A stretch of DNA of 5,881 bases, taken from Flavobacteriaceae bacterium. Its GTDB lineage: Bacteria; Bacteroidota; Bacteroidia; Flavobacteriales; Flavobacteriaceae. The stretch lies in NCBI GenBank assembly GCA_030618945.1, contig JAUXCI010000168.1:1-5881 (forward strand), given 5' to 3'. The notes beneath the pieces were generated by a model. The model worked only from the letters and a program-made list of their open reading frames with translations, was not told the DNA's origin and made no database searches. Of this stretch, positions 1 to 5,881 are shown piece by piece. The position numbers and the translations under genes were made by a program. Position 1 is the first letter of the stretch; every line of letters starts with the position of its first letter.

Positions 1-34
1 GAATTCAGGACGATACTGTTAGTGTATGAAAGAA

Positions 35-1681
35 CTAGTTGTATCGTTTCCTTCTCAAGAAATTAAAGACCCATCCTAAAACAAAAAGAAGCATCAATGG
101 TAAAATAAGATTGTAAAGTTGCCAGTAAGTTCTTTGCAGGAAGGCCTTTTCTTTGTCCAGGAATTGAATATTCAAGGATTTTGATCTCAATTTCATCAAT
201 CCATTGTCATCCAGTAAAAAGTGAACACAATTTAAAAGAAAATCCCCATTACCATAAGATTGATTTGTCCATTTGTCTTTATCGAGCGGTAAAGGCTCGC
301 CCCTAAGAATTTCATTTACTGCAATATCTCCGTCACTGATTACGATCATTTTATTTTCAGTTCCCTGCCCGCTGAAGTTATTATAATCAAAGGGTTTGAT
401 TCTTGACTCATAGGCCGATTTGAATTGCCCTTCTAATAGAACGCCAAAAATGGTATTGACATCTTTAAAACTATTTTTATCAGGTTCCTGAGCAATTTCA
501 CTTAAAGCAATATTGCTTGGGGTTCCAATGATTTTGGAGAGTGGAGACGAATTTAAAAGTACGGTTTTAGCAATGCCGTTTCCCAAAGTGTCAATACTGC
601 TTGGAAACTTCAGTAATACAGGGTCGATATTTTTAGTGACTGGGTGTGTATTATCTAAAAAAACCAGGGGATAATAATACCACAAAAAATCTTGGTATTG
701 CACTTGATTTCCTGTATTTCCAGAGGCTAGGCGAATGGTTGAACTATAAAGATCTTTCGTTACATTATAATTTATTCTTATTCCATAACTGAACAGCATG
801 TCAGTTAAATTAAGATCTCTGTTAAAAGCCATAGATTTTCCAGTGGCCATTAAGCTATCAACTTCTGCATAGACATTGTCCAGTAACCAAAGTGTTTTCC
901 CGCCTTGCATTATATACTGATCCAAGGCAAATTTTTCTTTCTCAGAAAAAGCCTCTGATGGCTTGGTAATAATGGCAAGATCATAGGATGATAGGTCACC
1001 CAAAGTTTTTACAGGATTATTTTCAATTGAGTCAAGCGTAAATTCAGCCAGTCTATAATAGGAGCCAACTTTTTTAAGGAAGCTAAAAAGATAGGTGTCT
1101 GCAGGTTGACCATTTCCTTTTAAAATGGCAATTTTTTTACTTTTCTCCTTGATGATCTTATGAATAGCAGTAGCAAATTTATATTCGAGATTTTCAATGG
1201 AATTTTGTAGTTGTTGCTCCTGGCTTGCAGCCATAGAACTTGCTAAAAGAGATACATTTTCTTCCTTGCCCTGATATGCAATGACGGCCCATGGGAAAAT
1301 GACGGCTTCTGATATTTTTCCATCCTCCTGAACAGTTAGTTTACTGGGTTGCAGTCCTTTGCTTATCAAATCCTTGGAATTACTCTTGGGGTCAATAAAT
1401 CTGAATTTAACGAGATCGTTGATCGCATTTAACTCCTCAAGAAATTGAGTCGTTTCGAGTTGTATTCTTTTAAACTCCGCAGGAAAGTCTCCTTGCAAAT
1501 AAACCTTGATATTTACAGGTTCTTGAATGCTTTCAACGAGAGATACGGTTTCATCAGATAGGGTATATCTTTTGTCTTTAGTGATGTCAAACCGATGAAA
1601 ATAAAAACTACTGATATAATTAATCGCCAATAACAGAATAAGAATTAGTAATGCTTTCTGATATAATTTATATTGGGTCAT
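35..1681 (-). CDS. gldG: Gliding motility-associated ABC transporter substrate-binding/auxiliary protein GldG
   Basis: This is the auxiliary membrane protein of the GldA-GldF-GldG ABC transporter, linked genetically to surface gliding in Flavobacterium; its substrate is not known. The 548 residues match the usual family length. A membrane segment at about residues 10-27 is followed by the typical RFDITKDKRYTLS stretch (30-42). A long soluble region follows, probably periplasmic, with IENLEYKFATAIHKI (162-176), YDLAIITKP (233-241) and GGKTLWLLDNV (260-270). A second membrane helix (about 522-542) ends in a basic tail, RRKRYN. Two terminal helices around a large soluble domain are the expected architecture. 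The start ATG lies 20 bases after the gldF stop, so the two are surely co-transcribed. The stop is TAG, while the other genes with a visible stop use TAA. The gene is intact. The family call is firm; a role in gliding is inferred from the family. Confidence 0.93.
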   Translation of the reverse strand: MTQYKLYQKALLILILLLAINYISSFYFHRFDITKDKRYTLSDETVSLVESIQEPVNIKVYLQGDFPAEFKRIQLETTQFLEELNAINDLVKFRFIDPKSNSKDLISKGLQPSKLTVQEDGKISEAVIFPWAVIAYQGKEENVSLLASSMAASQEQQLQNSIENLEYKFATAIHKIIKEKSKKIAILKGNGQPADTYLFSFLKKVGSYYRLAEFTLDSIENNPVKTLGDLSSYDLAIITKPSEAFSEKEKFALDQYIMQGGKTLWLLDNVYAEVDSLMATGKSMAFNRDLNLTDMLFSYGIRINYNVTKDLYSSTIRLASGNTGNQVQYQDFLWYYYPLVFLDNTHPVTKNIDPVLLKFPSSIDTLGNGIAKTVLLNSSPLSKIIGTPSNIALSEIAQEPDKNSFKDVNTIFGVLLEGQFKSAYESRIKPFDYNNFSGQGTENKMIVISDGDIAVNEILRGEPLPLDKDKWTNQSYGNGDFLLNCVHFLLDDNGLMKLRSKSLNIQFLDKEKAFLQRTYWQLYNLILPLMLLFVLGWVFNFLRRKRYN

Positions 1682-1701
1682 AGTTTGCGCTCTGTATGGT
1701 T

Positions 1702-2421
1702 TTATTTAAGATCAAAATTACTTTTAGTCAGCCATAAAAAGAAAAAGGTGACGCTTATAAAATAGATTAGATCCTTCGTATCTATTACACCTCTTCCAAT
1801 ACTTTCAAACCTTGCGTGCATACCAAAATTTCGCATGTTTAAGTCCTTGGAAATATTCAAGTCGGATATTGCTTCAAATCCATAAAACATAAAAAAGGAA
1901 AGCGCTACTCCAAGAATAAAAGCAATAATTTGATTGTTAGAAATGGTAGAGGTAAATAATCCTATGGCCGTAAAGGCACTTGTTAAAAACAGTAAACCGA
2001 AATACGAACCAATAATACTACCAAAATCAATATTCTCAGGTGTAGCCGCCAACTGCATGATCGTATATACATAACTAAGGGTGGGGACAAGGGCAAGCAA
2101 GATCAGAACGAAAGAGCCTAGATACTTTCCAAGTACAATTTCCCAGCTGCCAATAGGTTTTGTCTTTATGATTTCAATGGTGCCTAATCGGATCTCATCC
2201 GAAAAAGTTCGCATAGTTATGGCCGGGATAATAAAGATAAAAAACCAGGGTGTTAGATAAAAAAAGCTGTTTAAGTCAGCAAAGCCTGCATTCAAAATAT
2301 TGAAGTCACCTTTAAAAACCCACAAAAACAATCCGTTGATCAATAAAAATATCGCTATCACCAGATATCCTATCGGTGTTCCAAAAAATAAATTCAACTC
2401 TTTTTTTAAAATGGCTAACAT
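1702..2421 (-). CDS. gldF: Gliding motility-associated ABC transporter permease GldF
   Basis: This is the ABC-2 type permease subunit that would form the inner-membrane channel with GldG and the ATPase GldA. At 239 residues it has the usual length. Six hydrophobic segments are visible at about 17-36, 52-70, 98-121, 135-158, 163-182 and 216-232. The loop after the second helix, R71-TFSDEIRLGTIEIIKTKPI, has the pattern of ABC-2 permeases of this group and probably contacts the ATPase. The start is well placed: MLAILKKELNLFF is the usual cytoplasmic N-terminal amphipathic stretch. The gene lies 22 bases after the monooxygenase-like gene and 20 bases before gldG. No ATP-binding subunit is in the window; in flavobacteria gldA is commonly encoded elsewhere. 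The protein could be called a generic ABC-2 permease if isolated, but the adjacent gldG makes GldF the best call. Confidence 0.93.
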   Translation of the reverse strand: MLAILKKELNLFFGTPIGYLVIAIFLLINGLFLWVFKGDFNILNAGFADLNSFFYLTPWFFIFIIPAITMRTFSDEIRLGTIEIIKTKPIGSWEIVLGKYLGSFVLILLALVPTLSYVYTIMQLAATPENIDFGSIIGSYFGLLFLTSAFTAIGLFTSTISNNQIIAFILGVALSFFMFYGFEAISDLNISKDLNMRNFGMHARFESIGRGVIDTKDLIYFISVTFFFLWLTKSNFDLK

Positions 2422-2443
2422 CTATTTTATTTTTATCAGGCTT

Positions 2444-2764
2444 TTATAAACTCGGGCTGCCGTTTTTGTTGCCCAAACTTACCATTTTGTTAACGCTCCA
2501 AGCCAATGGCTTTTCTGAAAACATTTTTTTCGTCCTTGACCACACCTCTTTGAAAAATTCAGAGTTTCTGTATTGATTCAAATCTTCTTCTGACTCCCAA
2601 TGGCTATAGGTAAAAAATACGCATTCATCGTTTCTGTCCTGATATAATTCAAGGAGTTGACATCCCTTATAATTTATTATTTTTTCTTTAATACTATTAA
2701 AACTGTCCTGAAAATCGGCTATTCTATCCTTGTCAAACCTCATTCTTACGATTCTCACAAGCAT
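2444..2764 (-). CDS. Small antibiotic biosynthesis monooxygenase-domain (ABM) protein, dimeric alpha+beta barrel
   Basis: This 106-residue protein has the pattern of the ABM/YgiN-like dimeric alpha+beta barrel family. Visible features are an N-terminal beta strand (MLVRIVRMRF), a helix rich in charged residues (about 14-31, DRIADFQDSFNSIKEKI), the GCQLLELYQD strand (34-43), the VFFTYSHWESEEDLNQY strand-helix (49-65) and the SEFFKEVW helix (68-75). The SHWES motif with a following acidic helix is typical of the family. Members include quinol and heme-degrading monooxygenases, but many have no known reaction, and the substrate cannot be told here. It starts 10 bases after the SAM hydrolase stop and ends 22 bases before gldF, so it is probably translated from the same message. 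A short polar C-terminal tail (about 96-106) extends past the domain. The fold is likely; the activity is unknown. Confidence 0.85.
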   Translation of the reverse strand: MLVRIVRMRFDKDRIADFQDSFNSIKEKIINYKGCQLLELYQDRNDECVFFTYSHWESEEDLNQYRNSEFFKEVWSRTKKMFSEKPLAWSVNKMVSLGNKNGSPSL

Positions 2765-2774
2765 ATATCTAATT

Positions 2775-3605
2775 TTAAATAAAACGAACAGTAATGTTAT
2801 CTCTATAATTCAATCCTAACAAACTAGTTGCGCCACCAACTGTTTTTAAATTGCTTCTGTATATTGAGATTTCCAAGAAATCAGCCGAATTGAAAAGAGC
2901 AAGTCTTTTACCATCATCCTGCCTTTTACCTGCCGGAATTGAAAAATCAACCACATCATTATACTTTTCGTAAATTTTTGTGAATTTATAATTTCTTGCC
3001 GTAATTTCAAAAGCCCTTCCTTTACCAACGGAATGAAACACACTTTTCGAAATATTACTATTCACATTCCCAAAATTATCAATGTATATGATACTACCGG
3101 CAATTTGATTTTGTTCCTCATTTACCCTGGGTTGTATCTCAAATATTTTTTTTATATCTGAAATTTGCTTGCCAATTACGTCCAACATGCCCCCGCGAGC
3201 TATATGACAGGCTACTTTTATAAAGACGCCCAAAATGGCAAAATTATTTTCCGCTGTATTTTGAATAGTGATTTCAACTATTTTTTCCGGATTTATTTCA
3301 TTAGTAATCATTGAAAGAATTCCGTTGTCGCAGCAAATGAAATATTGACCGTCCATTTGAATGGCTATAGGTCTGTTTTCAACACTGATTTCTGAATCAA
3401 CTCCAACAATATGAATGGTACCGGCGGGAAAATGCTTATAAGAATTTTTAAGAATATAGGCTGTTTCTGTAACGCTAAAAGGCGTGATATGGTGTGATAT
3501 GTCAACCACCCTCACTTCTTTTAATTCTTTATAAATTGAACCTTTTACAGCACCGACAAAGTGATCTTTAGTCCCAAAATCGGTTGTCAAAGTAATGATT
3601 GGCAT
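2775..3605 (-). CDS. S-adenosyl-L-methionine hydroxide adenosyltransferase (SAM hydrolase, DUF62 family)
   Basis: Characterised members of this family cleave S-adenosylmethionine with water to adenosine and L-methionine; relatives use chloride or fluoride. The 276 residues are the normal length. The N-terminal signature TLTTDFGTKDHFVGAVKG (5-22) contains the conserved Asp9. VDISHHI (34-40) and the CDNGILS strand (92-98) follow. The smaller C-terminal barrel begins around IIYIDNFGNVNSNIS (172-186), the usual ID-FGN-TN-type motif. The Asp-Arg-His triad of the hydrolases seems present as Asp70, Arg78 and His134 (FIKVACHIARGG). The loop usually written VDPGVG is VDSEISVEN here. No signal peptide is seen, so it is probably cytoplasmic. 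It is the first gene of the leftward cluster, with a leader of roughly 80 bases if the promoter candidate is right. The family call is strong; the reaction is inferred, not shown. Confidence 0.88.
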   Translation of the reverse strand: MPIITLTTDFGTKDHFVGAVKGSIYKELKEVRVVDISHHITPFSVTETAYILKNSYKHFPAGTIHIVGVDSEISVENRPIAIQMDGQYFICCDNGILSMITNEINPEKIVEITIQNTAENNFAILGVFIKVACHIARGGMLDVIGKQISDIKKIFEIQPRVNEEQNQIAGSIIYIDNFGNVNSNISKSVFHSVGKGRAFEITARNYKFTKIYEKYNDVVDFSIPAGKRQDDGKRLALFNSADFLEISIYRSNLKTVGGATSLLGLNYRDNITVRFI

Positions 3606-3619
3606 ATGCTTTTAAATTA

Positions 3620-3634
3620 TTCCACTTGGTGGAA
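3620..3634. promoter_or_regulatory. Perfect 15-base palindrome in the SAM hydrolase leader
   Basis: TTCCAC, three central bases (TTG) and GTGGAA form a perfect inverted repeat that ends 14 bases before the SAM hydrolase start codon. It is G+C-rich against an A+T-rich background. In RNA it would be a 6-base-pair stem with a very tight loop of three. It could be an operator for a dimeric regulator or a translation-modulating hairpin close to the ribosome site. It is too short and lacks the T-run expected of an intrinsic terminator. The structure is seen directly; the role is inferred. Confidence 0.45.
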
Positions 3635-3651
3635 CATAATATTTTTAACAA

Positions 3652-3684
3652 TTGATAAATTGCTCCTAAAATGTGCTATTTTTG
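3652..3684 (+). promoter_or_regulatory. Candidate Bacteroidetes-type promoter for phoH-purC
   Basis: A TTG (3652-3654) lies 22 bases upstream of TATTTTTG (3677-3684), a full match to the TAnnTTTG -7 box of Bacteroidetes housekeeping promoters, within the 17-23 base spacing known for Flavobacterium. Transcription would begin near 3690 and leave a leader of about 68 bases before phoH. The -33 TTG sits inside a small inverted repeat, CAATT-GATA-AATTG (3649-3662). Confidence 0.55.
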
Positions 3685-3689
3685 TTGTA

Positions 3690-3720
3690 CAAATCTAATC
3701 AAATAAAAATAGTAAGAAAG
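3690..3720 (-). promoter_or_regulatory. Candidate promoter for the SAM hydrolase-gldFG cluster
   Basis: On the minus strand, TAGATTTG (3697-3690) fully matches the TAnnTTTG -7 box. The -33 element is weak: the best placed string is TTTC (3719-3716), 18 bases away, instead of TTTG or TTG. Transcription would begin near 3684. No other TAnnTTTG was noticed on this strand between here and the start codon at 3605. Confidence 0.35.
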
Positions 3721-3757
3721 CACTTGCTGCTTAATTTTTAAACTAAAGCATTTAGGA

Positions 3758-4702
3758 TTGAACGAAAGAATTATAGAGCTTAAGGACGTGGCTGCGAGTG
3801 AATTTTTTGGCCCAAATAATCGCAATATTGAACTTATTAAAAAATCATTTCCGAAATTAAAAATTGTCGCCCGGGGAAATAAAATTAAAATTTATGGTGA
3901 TAGCATCGTCATGGACGAGTTTGAAAAGAAAATAGATGAGTTGATGAAATTTTATCATCGATATAATAAACTGGATGACAATAGTATAGAGCAAATTTTA
4001 AACTCATCAACTAAGCATAAAACATCAAAACTTTCTGATGGAGTATTGTTACATGGTGTTTCGGGAAGATTGATCAAGGCCCAAACGATTAACCAGAGGA
4101 AAATGGTTGATTTAATGGGAACTAATGACATGCCTTTCGCTATTGGTCCTGCAGGAACTGGTAAAACATATACCGCCGTGGCTCTAGCTGTTAGGGCCCT
4201 AAAAGAAAAGGAGGTAAGAAGAATAATTCTGACGCGTCCTGCAGTGGAATCAGGTGAAAATTTAGGATTTTTACCAGGAGATTTAAAAGAAAAGCTGGAT
4301 CCATATATGCAGCCTCTTTATGATGCCCTAAGAGATATGATACCTGCTGAAAAGCTGGAATCTTTTATTGAAAAGGGCACGATTCAAATTGCGCCATTGG
4401 CCTTTATGAGAGGAAGAACCCTGGACGGTGCCTTTGTTATTCTTGATGAAGCACAAAATACTACCCATAGCCAAATGAAGATGTTTTTGACAAGAATGGG
4501 TAAACACGCAAAATTTATCATTAACGGTGATCCGGGGCAAATAGACCTACCAAGGCGGCAGATCTCCGGTTTAAAAGAGGCCTTACTTACTTTACAAGGT
4601 GTAAAAGGAATCGGGCTTGTTCATATGAATGAAAACGATGTGATTCGACATAAACTGGTGAAAGACATTCTTGCCGCATACAAAAAATTAGAAATTGAAT
4701 AA
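3758..4702 (+). CDS. PhoH family P-loop ATPase (YbeZ-like)
   Basis: PhoH-type proteins are cytoplasmic ATPases or putative helicases linked to RNA metabolism; in many bacteria YbeZ partners the endoribonuclease YbeY, which is not adjacent here. The 314-residue protein has an N-terminal KH-like part (about 20-64, including [14 protein letters not shown]) and a linker. The C-terminal PhoH ATPase domain has Walker A GPAGTGKT (130-137), [18 protein letters not shown] (158-175), Walker [10 protein letters not shown] (227-235), TRMG (245-248) and GDPGQIDLP (257-265). All nucleotide-binding motifs are intact. The start is TTG at 3758. No in-frame ATG occurs upstream before a stop, and the next one, at residue 52, would cut the KH-like part. 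The MNE beginning also fits flavobacterial homologues. AGGA touches the start codon, too close to act as a normal Shine-Dalgarno site. purC follows after 22 bases, so the two are probably co-transcribed. Confidence 0.93.
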   Translation: MNERIIELKDVAASEFFGPNNRNIELIKKSFPKLKIVARGNKIKIYGDSIVMDEFEKKIDELMKFYHRYNKLDDNSIEQILNSSTKHKTSKLSDGVLLHGVSGRLIKAQTINQRKMVDLMGTNDMPFAIGPAGTGKTYTAVALAVRALKEKEVRRIILTRPAVESGENLGFLPGDLKEKLDPYMQPLYDALRDMIPAEKLESFIEKGTIQIAPLAFMRGRTLDGAFVILDEAQNTTHSQMKMFLTRMGKHAKFIINGDPGQIDLPRRQISGLKEALLTLQGVKGIGLVHMNENDVIRHKLVKDILAAYKKLEIE

Positions 4703-4724
4703 TTCAACCATCAACTCGTGTTTT

Positions 4725-5675
4725 ATGAATACCATAAATAATACAAATTTTAATTTTCCAGGTCAAAAAGATGTGTACAAAGGAAAGGTAAGAGAAGTAT
4801 ACAATATCAATAATGAAAATTTAGTGATGATCGCCAGTGATCGATTATCTGCCTTTGATGTTATTATGCCTAAGCAAATACCCTTTAAAGGTCAGATATT
4901 GAATCAAATAGCGTCCTATATGCTTGAATCGACTAAGGATATTGTCCCGAATTGGTTAATTGCTTGTCCAGATCCAAATGTGGCAATAGGGCATTTGGCG
5001 CAACCCTTTAAAGTTGAAATGGTAATCAGGGGCTATCTTTCAGGTCATGCCTGGAGAGAATACGAGGCGGGGAAAAGATTTTTGTGTGGAGTTAAAATGC
5101 CCGATGGAATGAAGGAAAATGATAAGTTTCCTGAACCTATCATAACTCCGTCTACCAAAGCTGATGGAGGTTTACATGATGAAGACATTTCCAGAGAAGA
5201 GATTTTAAGACAACAAATAGTTTCAGAAGAAGATTATCTGGTATTGGAAGATTATACACGTAAGCTTTTTCAAAGAGGAACTGAAATAGCCGCTAAGAGA
5301 GATTTAATTTTAGTGGACACTAAATATGAGTTTGGCAAACTTAAATCAGGAAAAGTAGTATTGATTGATGAGATTCATACGCCTGACTCTTCAAGATATT
5401 TTTATCAGGACGGGTATCAGGAAAGACAGGATAGGGGAGAGACTCAAAAACAACTTTCAAAGGAGTTTGTGAGACAATGGCTCATTGAGAATGGTTTTCA
5501 AGGCTTAAAGGGACAAGTAATTCCAGAAATGTCAGATGAAAAAATAATTGAAATTTCGGATCGCTACATAGAGTTGTATGAAAATATAACGGGAGAGAAG
5601 TTTCAAAAGGCTGATACTGATGACATAAATGTTAGGATAAATCAAAATGTAACTTCTTTCTTGAAAACCTTATAA
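4725..5675 (+). CDS. purC: Phosphoribosylaminoimidazole-succinocarboxamide (SAICAR) synthase
   Basis: PurC joins CAIR and aspartate with ATP to give SAICAR, a step of de novo purine synthesis in the cytoplasm. With the ATG at 4725 the protein has 316 residues, the longer form of the family (E. coli PurC has about 237). Visible motifs are the ATP-loop YKGKVREVY (18-26), SDRLSAFDV (38-46), [17 protein letters not shown] (97-113), [17 protein letters not shown] (140-156), the second family signature LVDTKYEFG (196-204) and [14 protein letters not shown] (213-226). All look intact. A TTG at 4695 could extend the protein by ten residues and overlap phoH. The ATG is preferred because MNT before the conserved [18 protein letters not shown] matches relatives I recall and leaves a normal 22-base gap after phoH. 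No other pur gene is in the window, so purC is not in a purine operon here. Confidence 0.96.
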   Translation: MNTINNTNFNFPGQKDVYKGKVREVYNINNENLVMIASDRLSAFDVIMPKQIPFKGQILNQIASYMLESTKDIVPNWLIACPDPNVAIGHLAQPFKVEMVIRGYLSGHAWREYEAGKRFLCGVKMPDGMKENDKFPEPIITPSTKADGGLHDEDISREEILRQQIVSEEDYLVLEDYTRKLFQRGTEIAAKRDLILVDTKYEFGKLKSGKVVLIDEIHTPDSSRYFYQDGYQERQDRGETQKQLSKEFVRQWLIENGFQGLKGQVIPEMSDEKIIEISDRYIELYENITGEKFQKADTDDINVRINQNVTSFLKTL

Positions 5676-5682
5676 GCAGAAG

Positions 5683-5749
5683 AGGTTAAGTTTTAAGGGA
5701 GAAGTGAGATGGGAGATGTACAAAGCACTTACAGCCAATAACTTAACCT
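5683..5749. repeat. 10-base inverted repeat between convergent genes, with nested short stem
   Basis: AGGTTAAGTT (5683-5692) is perfectly complementary to AACTTAACCT (5740-5749), with 47 bases between. Inside, AAGTG (5702-5706) can pair with CACTT (5726-5730). The right arm shares one base with the stop codon of the leftward gene. The position between convergent genes suits a two-way transcript end, but there is no clear T-run on either side, so an intrinsic terminator is only possible. It could equally be a small dispersed intergenic repeat. Confidence 0.55.
5697..5717 (+). repeat. Three tandem copies of a 7-base G+A-rich unit
   Basis: GGGAGAA, GTGAGAT and GGGAGAT follow each other without a gap, giving consensus GKGAGAW. 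The strand is almost pure purine, unlike the surrounding sequence. The tract sits inside the 10-base inverted repeat. G+A-rich heptamer tracts of this look occur between genes in some Bacteroidetes, as I recall; this cannot be checked here. Confidence 0.6.
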
Positions 5750-5881
5750 TATTTCATAACAATGTCCACTTCTAGCAAACATTTTTTCATCTCTTCATAG
5801 GTGCGTGCTATGTCATTATCCAAACCTATGGAAAATCGAATAAGCCCATCGGTCAAGCCCATTTTCTGTTGTTCTTCCAGA
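5749..5881 (-). CDS. C-terminal end of a Cys/Met metabolism PLP-dependent enzyme (partial)
   Basis: The gene enters from the right edge on the minus strand and ends at a TAA (5751-5749); 43 codons are visible. The sequence includes EEQQKMGLTDGLIRFSIGLD, then a charged helix (NDIARTYEEMKKCLLEVD). The G-L-T-D-G-L-I-R-x-S-x-G-L pattern is the classic C-terminus of the Cys/Met metabolism family: cystathionine gamma-synthase or lyase, and O-acetyl- or O-succinylhomoserine sulfhydrylase. Its Arg is the residue expected to bind the substrate carboxylate. The PLP lysine and the start lie outside the window, so the members cannot be told apart. It is convergent with purC, 73 bases away. A role in methionine or cysteine synthesis is inferred from the family. 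Confidence 0.8.
   Translation of the reverse strand, partial: LEEQQKMGLTDGLIRFSIGLDNDIARTYEEMKKCLLEVDIVMK

Noticed and set aside
1..6. EcoRI site GAATTC at the very start, suggesting a clone edge
   Set aside because: Another GAATTC occurs inside the SAM hydrolase gene (3317-3322), so a complete EcoRI fragment is not supported, and the site says nothing about biology.
1..34. Start of a further gene downstream of gldG
   Set aside because: The minus strand of these 34 bases has no ATG, GTG or TTG. A next gene in the operon may begin outside the window but cannot be seen.
2376..2576. Plus-strand open frame of 66 codons
   Set aside because: It lies over the gldF start, the gap and the end of the ABM gene, all well supported on the other strand, and its product resembles no known protein. 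It is a shadow frame.
2846..3043. Minus-strand open frame of 65 codons
   Set aside because: It is entirely inside the SAM hydrolase gene in another frame of the same strand, and the main frame carries the conserved family motifs.
3606..3690. A SAM-responsive riboswitch before the SAM hydrolase
   Set aside because: The leader is only about 80 bases and mostly A+T. I see no SAM-I type multi-helix junction and no convincing SAM-II pseudoknot; the single short hairpin is not enough.
3671..3706. Short frame MCYFCCTNLIK upstream of phoH, tempting as a cysteine-rich leader peptide
   Set aside because: Its ATG lies upstream of the predicted transcript start (about 3690) and overlaps the -7 box, so it is probably not transcribed in full.
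4328..4540. Minus-strand open frame of 70 codons
   Set aside because: It is antisense to the conserved PhoH ATPase domain, with no start context or recognisable motif.
4695..4724. TTG start for purC overlapping the end of phoH
   Set aside because: It adds ten residues ([10 protein letters not shown]) without family similarity, while the ATG at 4725 gives the usual PurC N-terminus.

Overview
The window looks like chromosomal DNA of a gliding-type member of the Bacteroidetes, most likely class Flavobacteriia. The DNA is AT-rich. It carries a gldF-gldG pair, a gene type characteristic of this phylum. The intergenic promoter signals fit the Bacteroidetes consensus (TTG, then TAnnTTTG), and Shine-Dalgarno sites are weak or absent. 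The genus cannot be told from the sequence.

Layout: a leftward cluster of four tightly spaced genes fills positions 35-3605. In transcription order these are a SAM hydroxide adenosyltransferase (S-adenosylmethionine hydrolase, 3605-2775), a small antibiotic-biosynthesis-monooxygenase-like protein (2764-2444), gldF (2421-1702) and gldG (1681-35). Gaps are only 10, 22 and 20 bases, so they probably form one operon that may continue beyond the left edge. A rightward pair follows: a PhoH-family ATPase with a TTG start (3758-4702) and purC (4725-5675). The two units diverge from a 152-base intergenic region (3606-3757) holding two face-to-face promoter candidates and a perfect small palindrome. 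At the right edge a leftward gene enters; its last 43 residues resemble the C-terminus of a Cys/Met-metabolism PLP enzyme. The 73 bases between it and purC hold a 10-base inverted repeat enclosing three tandem 7-base units.

Together the genes are mostly housekeeping and envelope functions: membrane parts of the Gld ABC transporter (its ATPase GldA is not in the window), SAM turnover, an RNA-linked ATPase, de novo purine synthesis and probably sulfur amino acid metabolism. I see no phage, transposon, CRISPR, RNA gene or defence system, and no convincing new multi-gene system. The points most worth following are small: the overlapping divergent promoters, the leader palindrome with its six-codon reading frame, the heptamer element between convergent genes, and the linkage of a SAM hydrolase to gldFG.
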